The notes under the pieces are model-generated. The model saw only the letters and a list, made by a program, of their open reading frames with translations. It had not been told where the DNA came from and ran no database searches. 64,000 nt of DNA from an uncultured Ruminococcus sp. Its GTDB lineage: Bacteria > Bacillota > Clostridia > Lachnospirales > Lachnospiraceae. How positions within the stretch are numbered: position 1 is the stretch's first letter; each line of letters opens with the position of its first letter. Position numbers and translations under genes: made by a program. Where the stretch lies: the NCBI GenBank assembly GCA_900541505.1, contig UQKK01000016.1:6752-70751 (forward strand), read 5' to 3'. Of this stretch, positions 1 to 6,889 are shown one piece after another.

Positions 1-1
1 C

Positions 2-583
2 ATTGTGCCGAGGACCATGGGGGCTCTTGGCTATGTGATGCAGACGCCGGAAGAAGAGAAGTTCTTGAATACCAAGAAAGAGCTGGAGGCGATGCTGGTC
101 GTTTCCCTCGGCGGGCGCGCAGCGGAGGAGATTGTGTTTGACACAGTGACTACAGGAGCGTCCAACGACATCGAGAAGGCGACCAAGATTGCGAGAGCGA
201 TGATTACGCAGTATGGTATGTCGGAGAAATTCGGGCTTATCGGTCTGGAATCTATCCAGAACCGTTATCTGGACGGACGTCCGGTCTTAAACTGCGGGGA
301 TGCGACAGCGGCGGAGATTGACAGCGAAGTCATGAAGATGTTAAAGGAGGCGTACGAGGAGGCGAAGCGCCTGCTTCGGGAAAACCGCGAAGCCCTGGAT
401 AAGATTGCCGATTTCCTGATTGAGAAGGAGACCATTACCGGGAAAGAATTTATGGAAATCTTCCGGAAGGTGCAGGGAATCGAGGAGACGGAAGAGACAC
501 CGGACGATGCAAAGGACAGCGCGGAGAACACAGAAAAAAGCCGTATTGCCATGAAACCTGTGCAGGAAGAGGCAGAGATATAG
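2..583 (+). CDS. ftsH: FtsH ATP-dependent zinc metalloprotease, C-terminal part (cut by window edge)
   Basis: This is the last 193 codons of the membrane-anchored AAA+ protease FtsH, which degrades misassembled membrane proteins and some regulators. The frame is open from the first bases (I-V-P-R-T) and runs to TAG at 581-583. Seen in the sequence is the protease-domain helix region with GGRAAEEIVF, followed by TTGASNDIEKAT and the MITQYGMS segment, all typical of the peptidase M41 domain. The HEXXH zinc site and the AAA module lie upstream of the window. The C-terminal ~35 residues are a Glu/Asp-rich, low-complexity tail, as is usual for this family. The gene is followed by a strong terminator, so it is the end of its transcript. 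The missing 5' end is due only to the window boundary. Confidence 0.96.
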   Translation: MVPRTMGALGYVMQTPEEEKFLNTKKELEAMLVVSLGGRAAEEIVFDTVTTGASNDIEKATKIARAMITQYGMSEKFGLIGLESIQNRYLDGRPVLNCGDATAAEIDSEVMKMLKEAYEEAKRLLRENREALDKIADFLIEKETITGKEFMEIFRKVQGIEETEETPDDAKDSAENTEKSRIAMKPVQEEAEI

Positions 584-651
584 AACATTTTCTGCGGATA
601 CGGTCAGAGAGATGTGATTTGGAGAGATAAATCAAATACAGAAAAAATCAG

Positions 652-687
652 ACGGACGCATGTGTAAAAGCATGCGTCCGTTTTTTG
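652..687 (+). terminator. Rho-independent terminator after ftsH
   Basis: An 11-bp perfect stem (ACGGACGCATG at 652-662 with its complement at 671-681), an 8-nt loop and a run of six T. Confidence 0.9.
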
Positions 688-912
688 CGCGATACGCCCA
701 GAAAGTGGTTGCCGTGCTTGCACGGGCAGACATTTGCCGGGTAACGGTGCATGAGTAGGTTTTTGCTTATCTGCTGTCCGCGCCGGGCATGGTATCACAG
801 CGGACATAGAAGGATTTTTCCTATCGGATAATCGAAAGAGAAGTGAATTTAAATTCGCGAAATTTACAAGGTCTTTTCTGAAACATGTAATGAGCAAATT
901 CGCTAATAAGTA
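688..912. other. Intergenic stretch between ftsH terminator and MerR promoter
   Basis: About 225 bases with no convincing gene. A weak inverted repeat (TGTCCGC at 775-781 with GCGGACA at 800-806) is the only structure I see. Composition turns clearly AT-rich from about position 830, which I take as the left edge of the accessory island. Confidence 0.4.
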
Positions 913-943
913 TTGCTATCACGTTAACGTGATGGATTATACT
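913..943 (+). promoter_or_regulatory. MerR-type promoter with 19-bp spacer and palindromic operator
   Basis: The -35 TTGCTA (913-918) and -10 TATACT (938-943) are separated by 19 bp, which is too long for unaided sigma-70 use. A perfect 16-bp palindrome, ATCACGTTAACGTGAT (918-933), fills the spacer. This is the known architecture of promoters that MerR-family activators untwist. The gene directly downstream encodes a MerR protein, so autoregulation of the whole operon is the natural inference. Confidence 0.88.
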
Positions 944-970
944 CAGATATGCGGAGAGAGGAAAGACCGT

Positions 971-1405
971 ATGAAAAAAATCAATGAAGTAAGCAGAATC
1001 ACAGGAGTAACTAAGCGAACACTGCAGTACTATGATGATGAGGGGATTCTTCCAATTGAGAGGACACCCAATAATTACAGAGTATATGACCAATACGCTC
1101 TGGAGCAGATTTGGCAGATATTAATTTACAAAGAGATGGATTTTAAACTAAATGAAATAAAACACTTGCTAAATCTTTCTGAGGAGCAAAAAGAACAATA
1201 TTTTAACAGACAAATGGAAAAGATTCAGGAAAAAATTGTCTCGAAGGAAGTGCAGCTGAAATTTATTTCGTTGGTTCAAAATAGCGGCTTACCCATGCGG
1301 CCGGGAGAAAACGGGGAAAAAACCTATTTGATGCAAATGAAAGAACTGAGAGAAAAAATGAGAGAAGAAATTACAGAAGGGAAGAAGAAAAATGAGAAAA
1401 GGTAA
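971..1405 (+). CDS. MerR family transcriptional regulator
   Basis: A 144-residue regulator of the MerR family. The N-terminal winged helix-turn-helix (about residues 1-70) shows the signature VSRITGVTKRTLQYYDDEGIL and NYRVYDQYALEQI. After it come a long amphipathic dimerisation helix (about 80-110) and a short C-terminal tail rich in Lys/Glu. The protein contains no cysteine, so it is not a thiol-based metal sensor like MerR, CueR or ZntR. The C-terminal part is too short to hold a large drug-binding domain. ATG 971 was chosen because it follows the Shine-Dalgarno GGAGAGAGGAAAG and lies downstream of the promoter's expected start site; an upstream in-frame ATG (890) is not transcribed from that promoter. 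The 3' end overlaps the lipoprotein gene by 14 bp. Effector unknown. Confidence 0.9.
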   Translation: MKKINEVSRITGVTKRTLQYYDDEGILPIERTPNNYRVYDQYALEQIWQILIYKEMDFKLNEIKHLLNLSEEQKEQYFNRQMEKIQEKIVSKEVQLKFISLVQNSGLPMRPGENGEKTYLMQMKELREKMREEITEGKKKNEKR

Positions 1406-2240
1406 GTTCATGTTCATGGTACTTGGAGTGATGTTATTGTTATCAGCATGCGGTCAGGCGCAAAGCAAGAACGGAGAACAAAATGTGGAAAAGAACATAC
1501 AGGACAACGCTGTTGATATTGAAAAAAGGGAGACGACAGAAATCAAAGTTTCTCCGGATAAGTACACTTGGTACATTAAGGATTATGTAGGCAGAAATGC
1601 AGCTTCGTTTGGATATACATCCATGGGCGGAGACAGGATGGATACATATGGCGCCGGATATTTAAGGATTGTTTTCGCAGATATGCAGGGAACATATATA
1701 GATATCAATGATGAGGAGGAACTAAAAAACTATGTTGTCACAAATCAAAACATAGTTCCCAATACGGAGATGAAATATGTATTTGAGAAAGATGAAGAAG
1801 GGCAGGAGTATGATGCATTGCTTGAGCATCAGACATATGAGGAAATTGTGCTTGCAGTAAATCGTGTAGGGGAATCAAAAAAACAGGAACAGGAAATGGT
1901 AGAAATCAATCCTTCCCCGGACAAGTACACACAATATATTCGGGATTATTCGGGAAGAAATGCTGCGGAGTGCGGATATGTCTCGCTGGGAGGGGATTTC
2001 AGGGATGCATACGGCGCAGCTACTGTCAAGCTGGTCTTAATACCAGAAGATGGAAGTTATATAGATTTTTCCGATAGTGAAGTCATAAAGGAGTATAAAG
2101 TAACAAACCAGAGTATTGCGCCAAATACAGAATTGAATCTGGAATTTGCAAAGGATAAAAACGGCGAGGAATACAGCAATCTTGTAAATAATCAAAATAT
2201 CAATGAAATTGAATTGTATGTGGTGAAAGTAGAAGAATGA
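1392..2240 (+). CDS. Lipoprotein with two tandem copies of an unknown domain
   Basis: A 282-residue predicted lipoprotein. The signal peptide has a basic start, a hydrophobic core and the lipobox LLSAC, giving a lipidated Cys20 on the outer face of the membrane. The mature part consists of two homologous blocks of about 110 residues, roughly 51-160 and 171-281. Both carry SPDKYT.YI.DY.GRNAA..GY.S.GGD..D.YGA, then TYID/SYID, then VTNQ.I.PNTE...EF/VFEKD..G.EY and a final E-I-x-L-x-V strand. The two copies are well diverged, so the duplication is not recent. I do not recognise the domain. The gene overlaps merR by 14 bp and its stop overlaps the next start (ATGA), so it is the main cargo of a MerR-controlled operon. 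A role in sensing or binding something outside the cell is inference only. Confidence 0.85.
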   Translation: MRKGKFMFMVLGVMLLLSACGQAQSKNGEQNVEKNIQDNAVDIEKRETTEIKVSPDKYTWYIKDYVGRNAASFGYTSMGGDRMDTYGAGYLRIVFADMQGTYIDINDEEELKNYVVTNQNIVPNTEMKYVFEKDEEGQEYDALLEHQTYEEIVLAVNRVGESKKQEQEMVEINPSPDKYTQYIRDYSGRNAAECGYVSLGGDFRDAYGAATVKLVLIPEDGSYIDFSDSEVIKEYKVTNQSIAPNTELNLEFAKDKNGEEYSNLVNNQNINEIELYVVKVEE

Positions 2241-2521
2241 TAGAAAAGAATATGTATTATGCAAGAAAGACCGGGTTCTGGGTTGGAGTAAAGGGAAATC
2301 AGAAATTAAAAACTTATGTAAAAAATCTGAGGGAAGCATTAAAAAAGGAAGGAATCCCTTTTGATGATGATAAGTTTATTCCTCATATTACATTGATTAG
2401 GAAAGCAATGACAAAAAAAGTATATCAAGTTCATCTGAACAAAGCAGAGATGACAGTAAGAAGGATTTCTCTTATGAGGTCAGATATAAAGAATGGGAAA
2501 GTATTCTACCGGGAAATATAG
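2237..2521 (+). pseudogene. Remnant of RNA 2',3'-cyclic phosphodiesterase (ThpR/LigT-like 2H family), C-terminal half
   Basis: A 94-residue protein matching only the C-terminal half of ThpR/LigT-type 2H phosphodiesterases. It contains FWVGVKGNQKLKTYV, then KEGIPFDDDKFIPHITLIRKA with one H-x-T motif (His50-Ile-Thr52), and the usual C-terminal strand KNGKVFYREI. Full-length members are near 180 residues and need two H-x-T motifs; the first, in the N-terminal half, is absent here. The start codon overlaps the lipoprotein stop (ATGA), so it may still be translated by coupling. I read it as an N-terminally deleted gene joined to the lipoprotein by recombination; a functional half-protein is possible but unlikely to be catalytic. 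Confidence 0.72.
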
Positions 2522-2601
2522 TCAAAGTCAATTCGATTGATGTTAAAAAGGTAAATGTCCAGTAGCTTAGAAATTGTATATTATTAAAAATGAGTGATAT
2601 T

Positions 2602-2634
2602 AAGCATCTAGTCAAAAAGGCGGGATGCTTTTTG
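2602..2634 (+). terminator. Weak possible terminator after the lipoprotein operon
   Basis: A 7-bp stem (AAGCATC / GATGCTT) with a 15-nt loop and a T run interrupted after five bases. The surrounding 2522-2705 is AT-rich and shows no gene. Confidence 0.4.
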
Positions 2635-2705
2635 TATAGTTGTGTGCAAGAATCTTTTAAATATGAAATTAGAAATAAAAATATGAGATTTTGTCTCAAA
2701 TAATG

Positions 2706-2734
2706 TTTACAAAAAAAGGAAAAAAGGATATAAT
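2706..2734 (+). promoter_or_regulatory. Promoter of the AbiL-like operon
   Basis: TTTACA (2706-2711), 17-bp A-rich spacer, perfect TATAAT (2729-2734). A strong constitutive-looking housekeeping promoter 53 bp before the ATPase start. Confidence 0.85.
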
Positions 2735-2787
2735 AGAGGATAAGATAGAGGAAAATATATGTGTTGAAATAGAGTGGAGGAAAACAA

Positions 2788-4014
2788 ATGTTGTGTCAAT
2801 TTACAGTGAAAAATTTTAAGAGTATTCGTGATGAGATGACATTTGATATGCAGGCAGCTGCCATCTCAGAGCATGAAGACAGAGTAATCAGAGACAAAGA
2901 CGGAGAAGTATTTCTCCCGGTATCAGCGGTTTACGGACCCAATGGAGGAGGAAAATCTAATGTACTGGAGGCACTGCACAGTTTAGTATTTAAAGTGCTG
3001 AAGCCGCTATATGCAACCAGCGACAATGAAAATACCGCTATCAGAATGAAAAGAATCGTAATCGAACCGTTTGCTTTTTCGGCTGAGACAGTGAGCGCAG
3101 CTACAGAGTTTGAATTATTTTTTAGAACTGCACTGGCGGAATATCGATATGAACTCACGGTGAGAAAAGATTTAATCGAGTATGAAAGACTGGACCGGGT
3201 AAAGTTTGAGACAGGACGCAGGTCGGCGCTTTTTGAAAGAGCTGATAACGAAATTACTTTGAAAGGTGATTTTTCTAAATTGAAGACCAGTGAGGATTTA
3301 TCCGAGACTCTGCCGCTGCTTTCTTATCTGGGTATTACTTATGCTAAGAATGAAATTGTACAGGATGTTTTAAATTGGTTTGATGCTCGGATTTATTTTC
3401 TGAATTATGGAAATCCGCGGCAGGAACTGCGCATGGCGATTTCTAATTCTGAAGATGTAAAGAAACTTATGCTGGATATGATACAGGAGATGGATTTGGA
3501 TATCGTAGATTTCCGTGTGGAAGAGAGAGAGCATGACGGGATTGAAGTGTTTACAAAACATATTGTTGACGATTACGAAACAGAATTGAATCTGCTTGCT
3601 GAGTCCAGTGGAACGAAAAAGATATTTGGACTGCTTCCGTTTATCGCGCAAAGCATCTTAGAGGGAACAACTCTGATAATAGATGAATTAGACGCAAAGA
3701 TACATCCGGTTCTGCTTAGATATATTATTACCTTGTTCAGCAATATGAAGATAAACAAATATGGTGCACAGTTGATTTTTACATCCCATGATTTATCTAC
3801 AATGAACAGTGAGTTGTTCCGGCGGGATGAAATTTGGTTTGTTGCAAAAGGAAATAAAGAAAATTCTAAATTGTATTCTCTTGTGGAGTTTAAGAATGAT
3901 AAAGGCGAGACAGTACGAAAAGATGCGAAATTTGACAAGCAGTATCTGGAAGGCAAGTATGGGGCTGACCCGTATCTCAGAAAAATTATAGATTGGGGGA
4001 AGGTCGATGCCTAA
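2788..4014 (+). CDS. ABC-type AAA ATPase of an AbiL/RloA-like defence pair
   Basis: A 408-residue ATP-binding protein of the RloA/AbiLi type (SMC/ABC-like AAA ATPases). Visible motifs are Walker A GPNGGGKS (50-57), an ABC-signature-like ESSGTKK (272-278), Walker B LIIDELD (296-302) and an H-loop FTSHD (331-335). The middle section (about 90-265) is the variable domain seen in these defence ATPases. GTG/ATG choice is not an issue: ATG 2788 follows GTGGAGG. The gene overlaps the RloB-like gene by 8 bp, so both are made together from the promoter at 2706. From family knowledge, such ATPases sense infection and control a Toprim effector; by analogy this is an abortive-infection sensor. The trigger is unknown. 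Other overlap-class ATPases (OLD, PARIS AriA) share the motifs, but the partner gene favours AbiL/RloAB. Confidence 0.86.
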   Translation: MLCQFTVKNFKSIRDEMTFDMQAAAISEHEDRVIRDKDGEVFLPVSAVYGPNGGGKSNVLEALHSLVFKVLKPLYATSDNENTAIRMKRIVIEPFAFSAETVSAATEFELFFRTALAEYRYELTVRKDLIEYERLDRVKFETGRRSALFERADNEITLKGDFSKLKTSEDLSETLPLLSYLGITYAKNEIVQDVLNWFDARIYFLNYGNPRQELRMAISNSEDVKKLMLDMIQEMDLDIVDFRVEEREHDGIEVFTKHIVDDYETELNLLAESSGTKKIFGLLPFIAQSILEGTTLIIDELDAKIHPVLLRYIITLFSNMKINKYGAQLIFTSHDLSTMNSELFRRDEIWFVAKGNKENSKLYSLVEFKNDKGETVRKDAKFDKQYLEGKYGADPYLRKIIDWGKVDA

Positions 4015-4690
4015 AAAAGCTGGGATGGAGGCGTGGAAGAAAAAGCGCCGTAAGGAATATCTGGAAAAGAAAGAATTCCGATACTATATCTTTTGTGAGG
4101 GGCAGCAGACGGAGCCATTATACTTTGAAGGGTTTAAAAGGTATATTGAAGAAAATCCGATTTACCGTGATATGGTACTGATTGAAATTGAGCCCTGTCA
4201 GGCAGAAACCATGCGCGTGATTGGGATGGCGGAGAGATATGTAAAAAAGAACAAAATCCAGAAAGGACAGATTTGGTGCGTATATGATAAAGATAGTTTC
4301 CCGGCAAAAGATTTTAATGGAGTCGAACAGCGGGCACGGCAGCTGAGTCAGGAAAACACAGAGCTACAGTATCATGCGGCTTGGAGTAATGAGTGTATCG
4401 AATTCTGGTTTTTGCTGCATTTTGCATATTATACTTCTAATAATCACCGGACAGAGTATATTTCATTTCTGAATAATCGGTTTCGAGAATTGGGTATTGG
4501 AAAGTATGAGAAGAATATGAAAAATATATTCGAGATACTGATGGAAAAAGGGAATCCGAAATTGGCGATACGGTATGCGAAGAGGATTATAAAGGATGGA
4601 CAAGGAAAGACACCGACAGAGATAGCGCCGGGAACCAAGGTGTATGAGCTGGTGGAAGAACTGGCGAAGTATTTGCCGGAGTTTGAATAA
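4007..4690 (+). CDS. RloB/AbiLii-like protein (Toprim-type putative effector)
   Basis: A 227-residue protein of the RloB family, which includes AbiLii of the lactococcal abortive-infection system AbiL and RloB of restriction-linked loci. The Toprim-like signature is readable: the conserved acidic turn CEGQQTEPLYF (Glu31) and the DxD motif VYDKDSF (Asp94, Asp96). It also has the family block WSNECIEFWFLLHF (126-139) and a C-terminal A.GTKVYELVEEL. The N-terminal 20 residues are Lys/Arg-rich, suggesting nucleic-acid contact. It starts 8 bp inside the ATPase gene. By analogy with PARIS and AbiL it is the probable toxic effector, perhaps a nuclease, released or activated by the ATPase; that activity is inferred, not shown. 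Confidence 0.86.
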   Translation: MPKKAGMEAWKKKRRKEYLEKKEFRYYIFCEGQQTEPLYFEGFKRYIEENPIYRDMVLIEIEPCQAETMRVIGMAERYVKKNKIQKGQIWCVYDKDSFPAKDFNGVEQRARQLSQENTELQYHAAWSNECIEFWFLLHFAYYTSNNHRTEYISFLNNRFRELGIGKYEKNMKNIFEILMEKGNPKLAIRYAKRIIKDGQGKTPTEIAPGTKVYELVEELAKYLPEFE

Positions 4691-4728
4691 TCGAGGCGGC
4701 ATGGCTAAAGAAATTAGCTGTGCTGTTC

Positions 4729-4757
4729 TTGTTCTCAGAGGAAAAACAACGTATAAT
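4729..4757 (+). promoter_or_regulatory. uvrC promoter adjacent to the start codon
   Basis: TTGTTC (4729-4734), 17-bp spacer, TATAAT (4752-4757). The -10 ends only 7 bases before ATG 4765, so transcription should begin at or next to the start codon. Confidence 0.75.
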
Positions 4758-4764
4758 AGAATCT

Positions 4765-6618
4765 ATGGAAAATAATAATTTTAACATTGAAGAAGAATTG
4801 AAAAAACTGCCGGGCAAACCGGGAGTTTATATTATGCATGATGAGAAGGATAATATCATCTATGTGGGAAAGGCAATCAGCCTGAAAAACCGGGTCCGCC
4901 AGTATTTCCAGAGCAGCAGGAACAAAGGCGTGAAAATCGAGCAGATGGTGACGCATATCCGCAGATTTGAGTACATTGTGACAGATTCCGAACTGGAGGC
5001 GCTTGTCCTGGAGTGCAACCTGATTAAGGAGCACCGTCCGAAATATAACACGATGCTGATGGACGATAAGGCGTATCCTTTTATCAAGGTGACTGTCAAT
5101 GAGGCTTATCCGCGTGTCATGCTGGCAAGGCGTATGCAGAAGGACAAGGCAAAATATTTCGGACCTTACACCAGCGCTCAGGCGGTGCGGGATACCCTGG
5201 ACCTTTTGCACAGGCTCTACCATGTGCGGAGCTGCAACCGCAGCCTTCCGCGGGATACGGGAAAGGAGCGTCCCTGTCTGAATTACCATATCAAGCAGTG
5301 CGACGCCCCGTGCCAGGGGTATATTTCTCAGGAGGAATACGGCAAAGCCATCACCGAGGTCATACGTTTCTTAAACGGAAATTATGAGAGTATTTTAAAG
5401 GATTTACAGGAAAAGATGGAGGAAGCCTCGGAGAATCTGGAATTTGAAAAAGCGATAGAATACCGGGAGCTTATAAACAGTGTCAAGAAAGTGTCCCAGA
5501 AGCAGAAAATCACAGACAGCAGCGGGGAGGACCGGGATATCCTGGCTGTGGCAACGGAGGAGGAAGATGCGGTGGTGCAGGTTTTCTTTATCCGGGGCGG
5601 ACGTCTTATAGGAAGGGAACATTTTTATCTGCGTATCACGAAAGGAGAGAGCGAGAGCAGTATCCTGGACAGTTTTATCAAGCAGTATTATGCAGGCACG
5701 CCATTTGTGCCCGGAGAGTTGATGCTGCCGGAGGAAATAGAGGAAAAAGCTCTTTTAGAGGAGTGGCTGTCCGTGAAGCGGGGACAGAAGGTCACTATCC
5801 GTGTGCCTAAAAAAGGGACCAAGGAAAAGCTGGTGGAGCTGGCGGCGAACAATGCCCGTCTGGTCCTGAGCAAAGACAAGGAAAGACTCAAAAGAGAAGA
5901 GGGAAGGACCATCGGGGCAGTAAAAGAGATTGCGGGACTTCTGGGGCTTGACGGAATCAGCCGGATGGAGGCGTACGATATCTCCAACACAAATGGTTTT
6001 GAGTCAGTGGGTTCTATGATTGTGTATGAGAGAGGAAAGCCTAAGAGAAACGATTACAGGAAATTTAAGATAAAAGGAATCCAGGGGGCTGACGACTACG
6101 GAAGTATGCGGGAAGTGCTCACCAGGAGATTTCGGCACGGCTTAAAGGAAAGGCAGGAGAATATAGAACTGGGCAAATTTACTGTATTCCCGGACCTGAT
6201 TCTGATGGACGGGGGAAAAGGGCAGGTGAACGTGGCGCTTGAAGTGCTGGATGAACTGCATCTTGATATCCCGGTGTGCGGCATGGTGAAAGATGACTAT
6301 CACCGGACAAGAGGGCTTTACTATCACAATGAGGAAATCCCTATCGACAAATCTTCGGAAGGATTCCGGCTGATAACCAGGATTCAGGATGAGGCGCATC
6401 GCTTTGCCATTGAATACCACAGACAGCTGCGGGGAAAAGGACAGGTACATTCCATACTGGATGATATCGATGGAATCGGACCTGCCAGAAGAAAAGCGCT
6501 GATACGGCATTTCATGAGCCTGGATGCCATCCGCGCGGCGACAAAAGAAGAACTCGCCGCCATCCCATCCATGAACGAAAAAGCCGCAGAATCCGTATAC
6601 AATTTTTTTCATAAATGA
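4765..6618 (+). CDS. uvrC: UvrABC excinuclease subunit C
   Basis: A 617-residue UvrC, the nuclease subunit that makes both incisions around bulky DNA lesions in nucleotide excision repair, acting with UvrB. Domains in order: GIY-YIG 3'-incision nuclease (about 18-95; GVYIM at 20-24, YVGKA at 33-37), Cys-containing linker (LNYHIKQCDAPC), UVR/UvrB-binding helix (about 200-240), RNase H-like 5'-incision nuclease (about 380-540; DLILMDGGKGQ), and helix-hairpin-helix pair at the end (DIDGIGPARRK). ATG 4765 matches the usual family start (IEEELKKLPGKPGVYIM); an upstream GTG at 4720 would lie before the promoter's -10. There is no Shine-Dalgarno site before 4765, consistent with a leaderless message. 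It sits just right of the accessory island. Confidence 0.95.
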   Translation: MENNNFNIEEELKKLPGKPGVYIMHDEKDNIIYVGKAISLKNRVRQYFQSSRNKGVKIEQMVTHIRRFEYIVTDSELEALVLECNLIKEHRPKYNTMLMDDKAYPFIKVTVNEAYPRVMLARRMQKDKAKYFGPYTSAQAVRDTLDLLHRLYHVRSCNRSLPRDTGKERPCLNYHIKQCDAPCQGYISQEEYGKAITEVIRFLNGNYESILKDLQEKMEEASENLEFEKAIEYRELINSVKKVSQKQKITDSSGEDRDILAVATEEEDAVVQVFFIRGGRLIGREHFYLRITKGESESSILDSFIKQYYAGTPFVPGELMLPEEIEEKALLEEWLSVKRGQKVTIRVPKKGTKEKLVELAANNARLVLSKDKERLKREEGRTIGAVKEIAGLLGLDGISRMEAYDISNTNGFESVGSMIVYERGKPKRNDYRKFKIKGIQGADDYGSMREVLTRRFRHGLKERQENIELGKFTVFPDLILMDGGKGQVNVALEVLDELHLDIPVCGMVKDDYHRTRGLYYHNEEIPIDKSSEGFRLITRIQDEAHRFAIEYHRQLRGKGQVHSILDDIDGIGPARRKALIRHFMSLDAIRAATKEELAAIPSMNEKAAESVYNFFHK

Positions 6619-6624
6619 TATAAT
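6596..6624 (+). promoter_or_regulatory. Probable hprK promoter
   Basis: TATACA (6596-6601), 17-bp spacer, TATAAT (6619-6624), overlapping the uvrC stop. It would give an unusually long leader of about 260 nt for hprK. Confidence 0.6.
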
Positions 6625-6644
6625 GAACGCATAGCGACGAGCGC

Positions 6645-6701
6645 AGAATCAGGGAGGCACCGACTGGCTGCTGGCAGACAAGGCGGCGCCGAACTGATTC
6701 T
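6645..6701 (+). other. Structured segment of the hprK leader
   Basis: An 8-bp perfect inverted repeat (AGAATCAG at 6645-6652, CTGATTCT at 6694-6701) encloses a GC-rich interior that can fold further (GGCACCG / CGGCGCC-like). It lies between the promoter and the two 52-bp repeats. Function unknown. Confidence 0.5.
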
Positions 6702-6709
6702 ATGTGAGT

Positions 6710-6761
6710 GCAACGAACAGTGAGATGAAGCGAAGCGGAATCGAGCTGAGCGCGAGGAGCC
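6710..6761 (+). repeat. 52-bp direct repeat, copy 1, in hprK leader
   Basis: This copy is 52 bp, differs from copy 2 (6786-6837) at only two positions, and is followed by a similar GAGCGCAGGGG-type stretch; the repeat period is 76 bp. It is purine- and GC-rich and contains CGAAGCGGAATCGAGCTGAG. Confidence 0.85.
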
Positions 6762-6785
6762 ACCCTAAAAAGAGCGCAGGGGGAG

Positions 6786-6837
6786 GCAACGAACAGCGAG
6801 ATGGAGCGAAGCGGAATCGAGCTGAGCGCGAGGAGCC
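6786..6837 (+). repeat. 52-bp direct repeat, copy 2, in hprK leader
   Basis: Second copy. Its last six bases GGAGCC can pair with GGCTCC at 6853-6858, making a hairpin just upstream of the hprK ribosome binding site. Confidence 0.85.
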
Positions 6838-6889
6838 CGCGAGAAGCGCAGGGGCTCCCCGCAGAGAAAGCAACAGAAAGGAGAACAGT

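Noticed and set aside
2..583. ftsH as a truncated pseudogene
   Set aside because: The missing 5' end coincides with the window edge.
6710..6837. CRISPR-like array before hprK
   Set aside because: Only two copies, of 52 bp with a 24-bp gap, and no Cas genes nearby.
6704..6889. N-terminal extension of HprK through the leader repeats
   Set aside because: Not conserved, and ATG 6890 has an ideal Shine-Dalgarno site.
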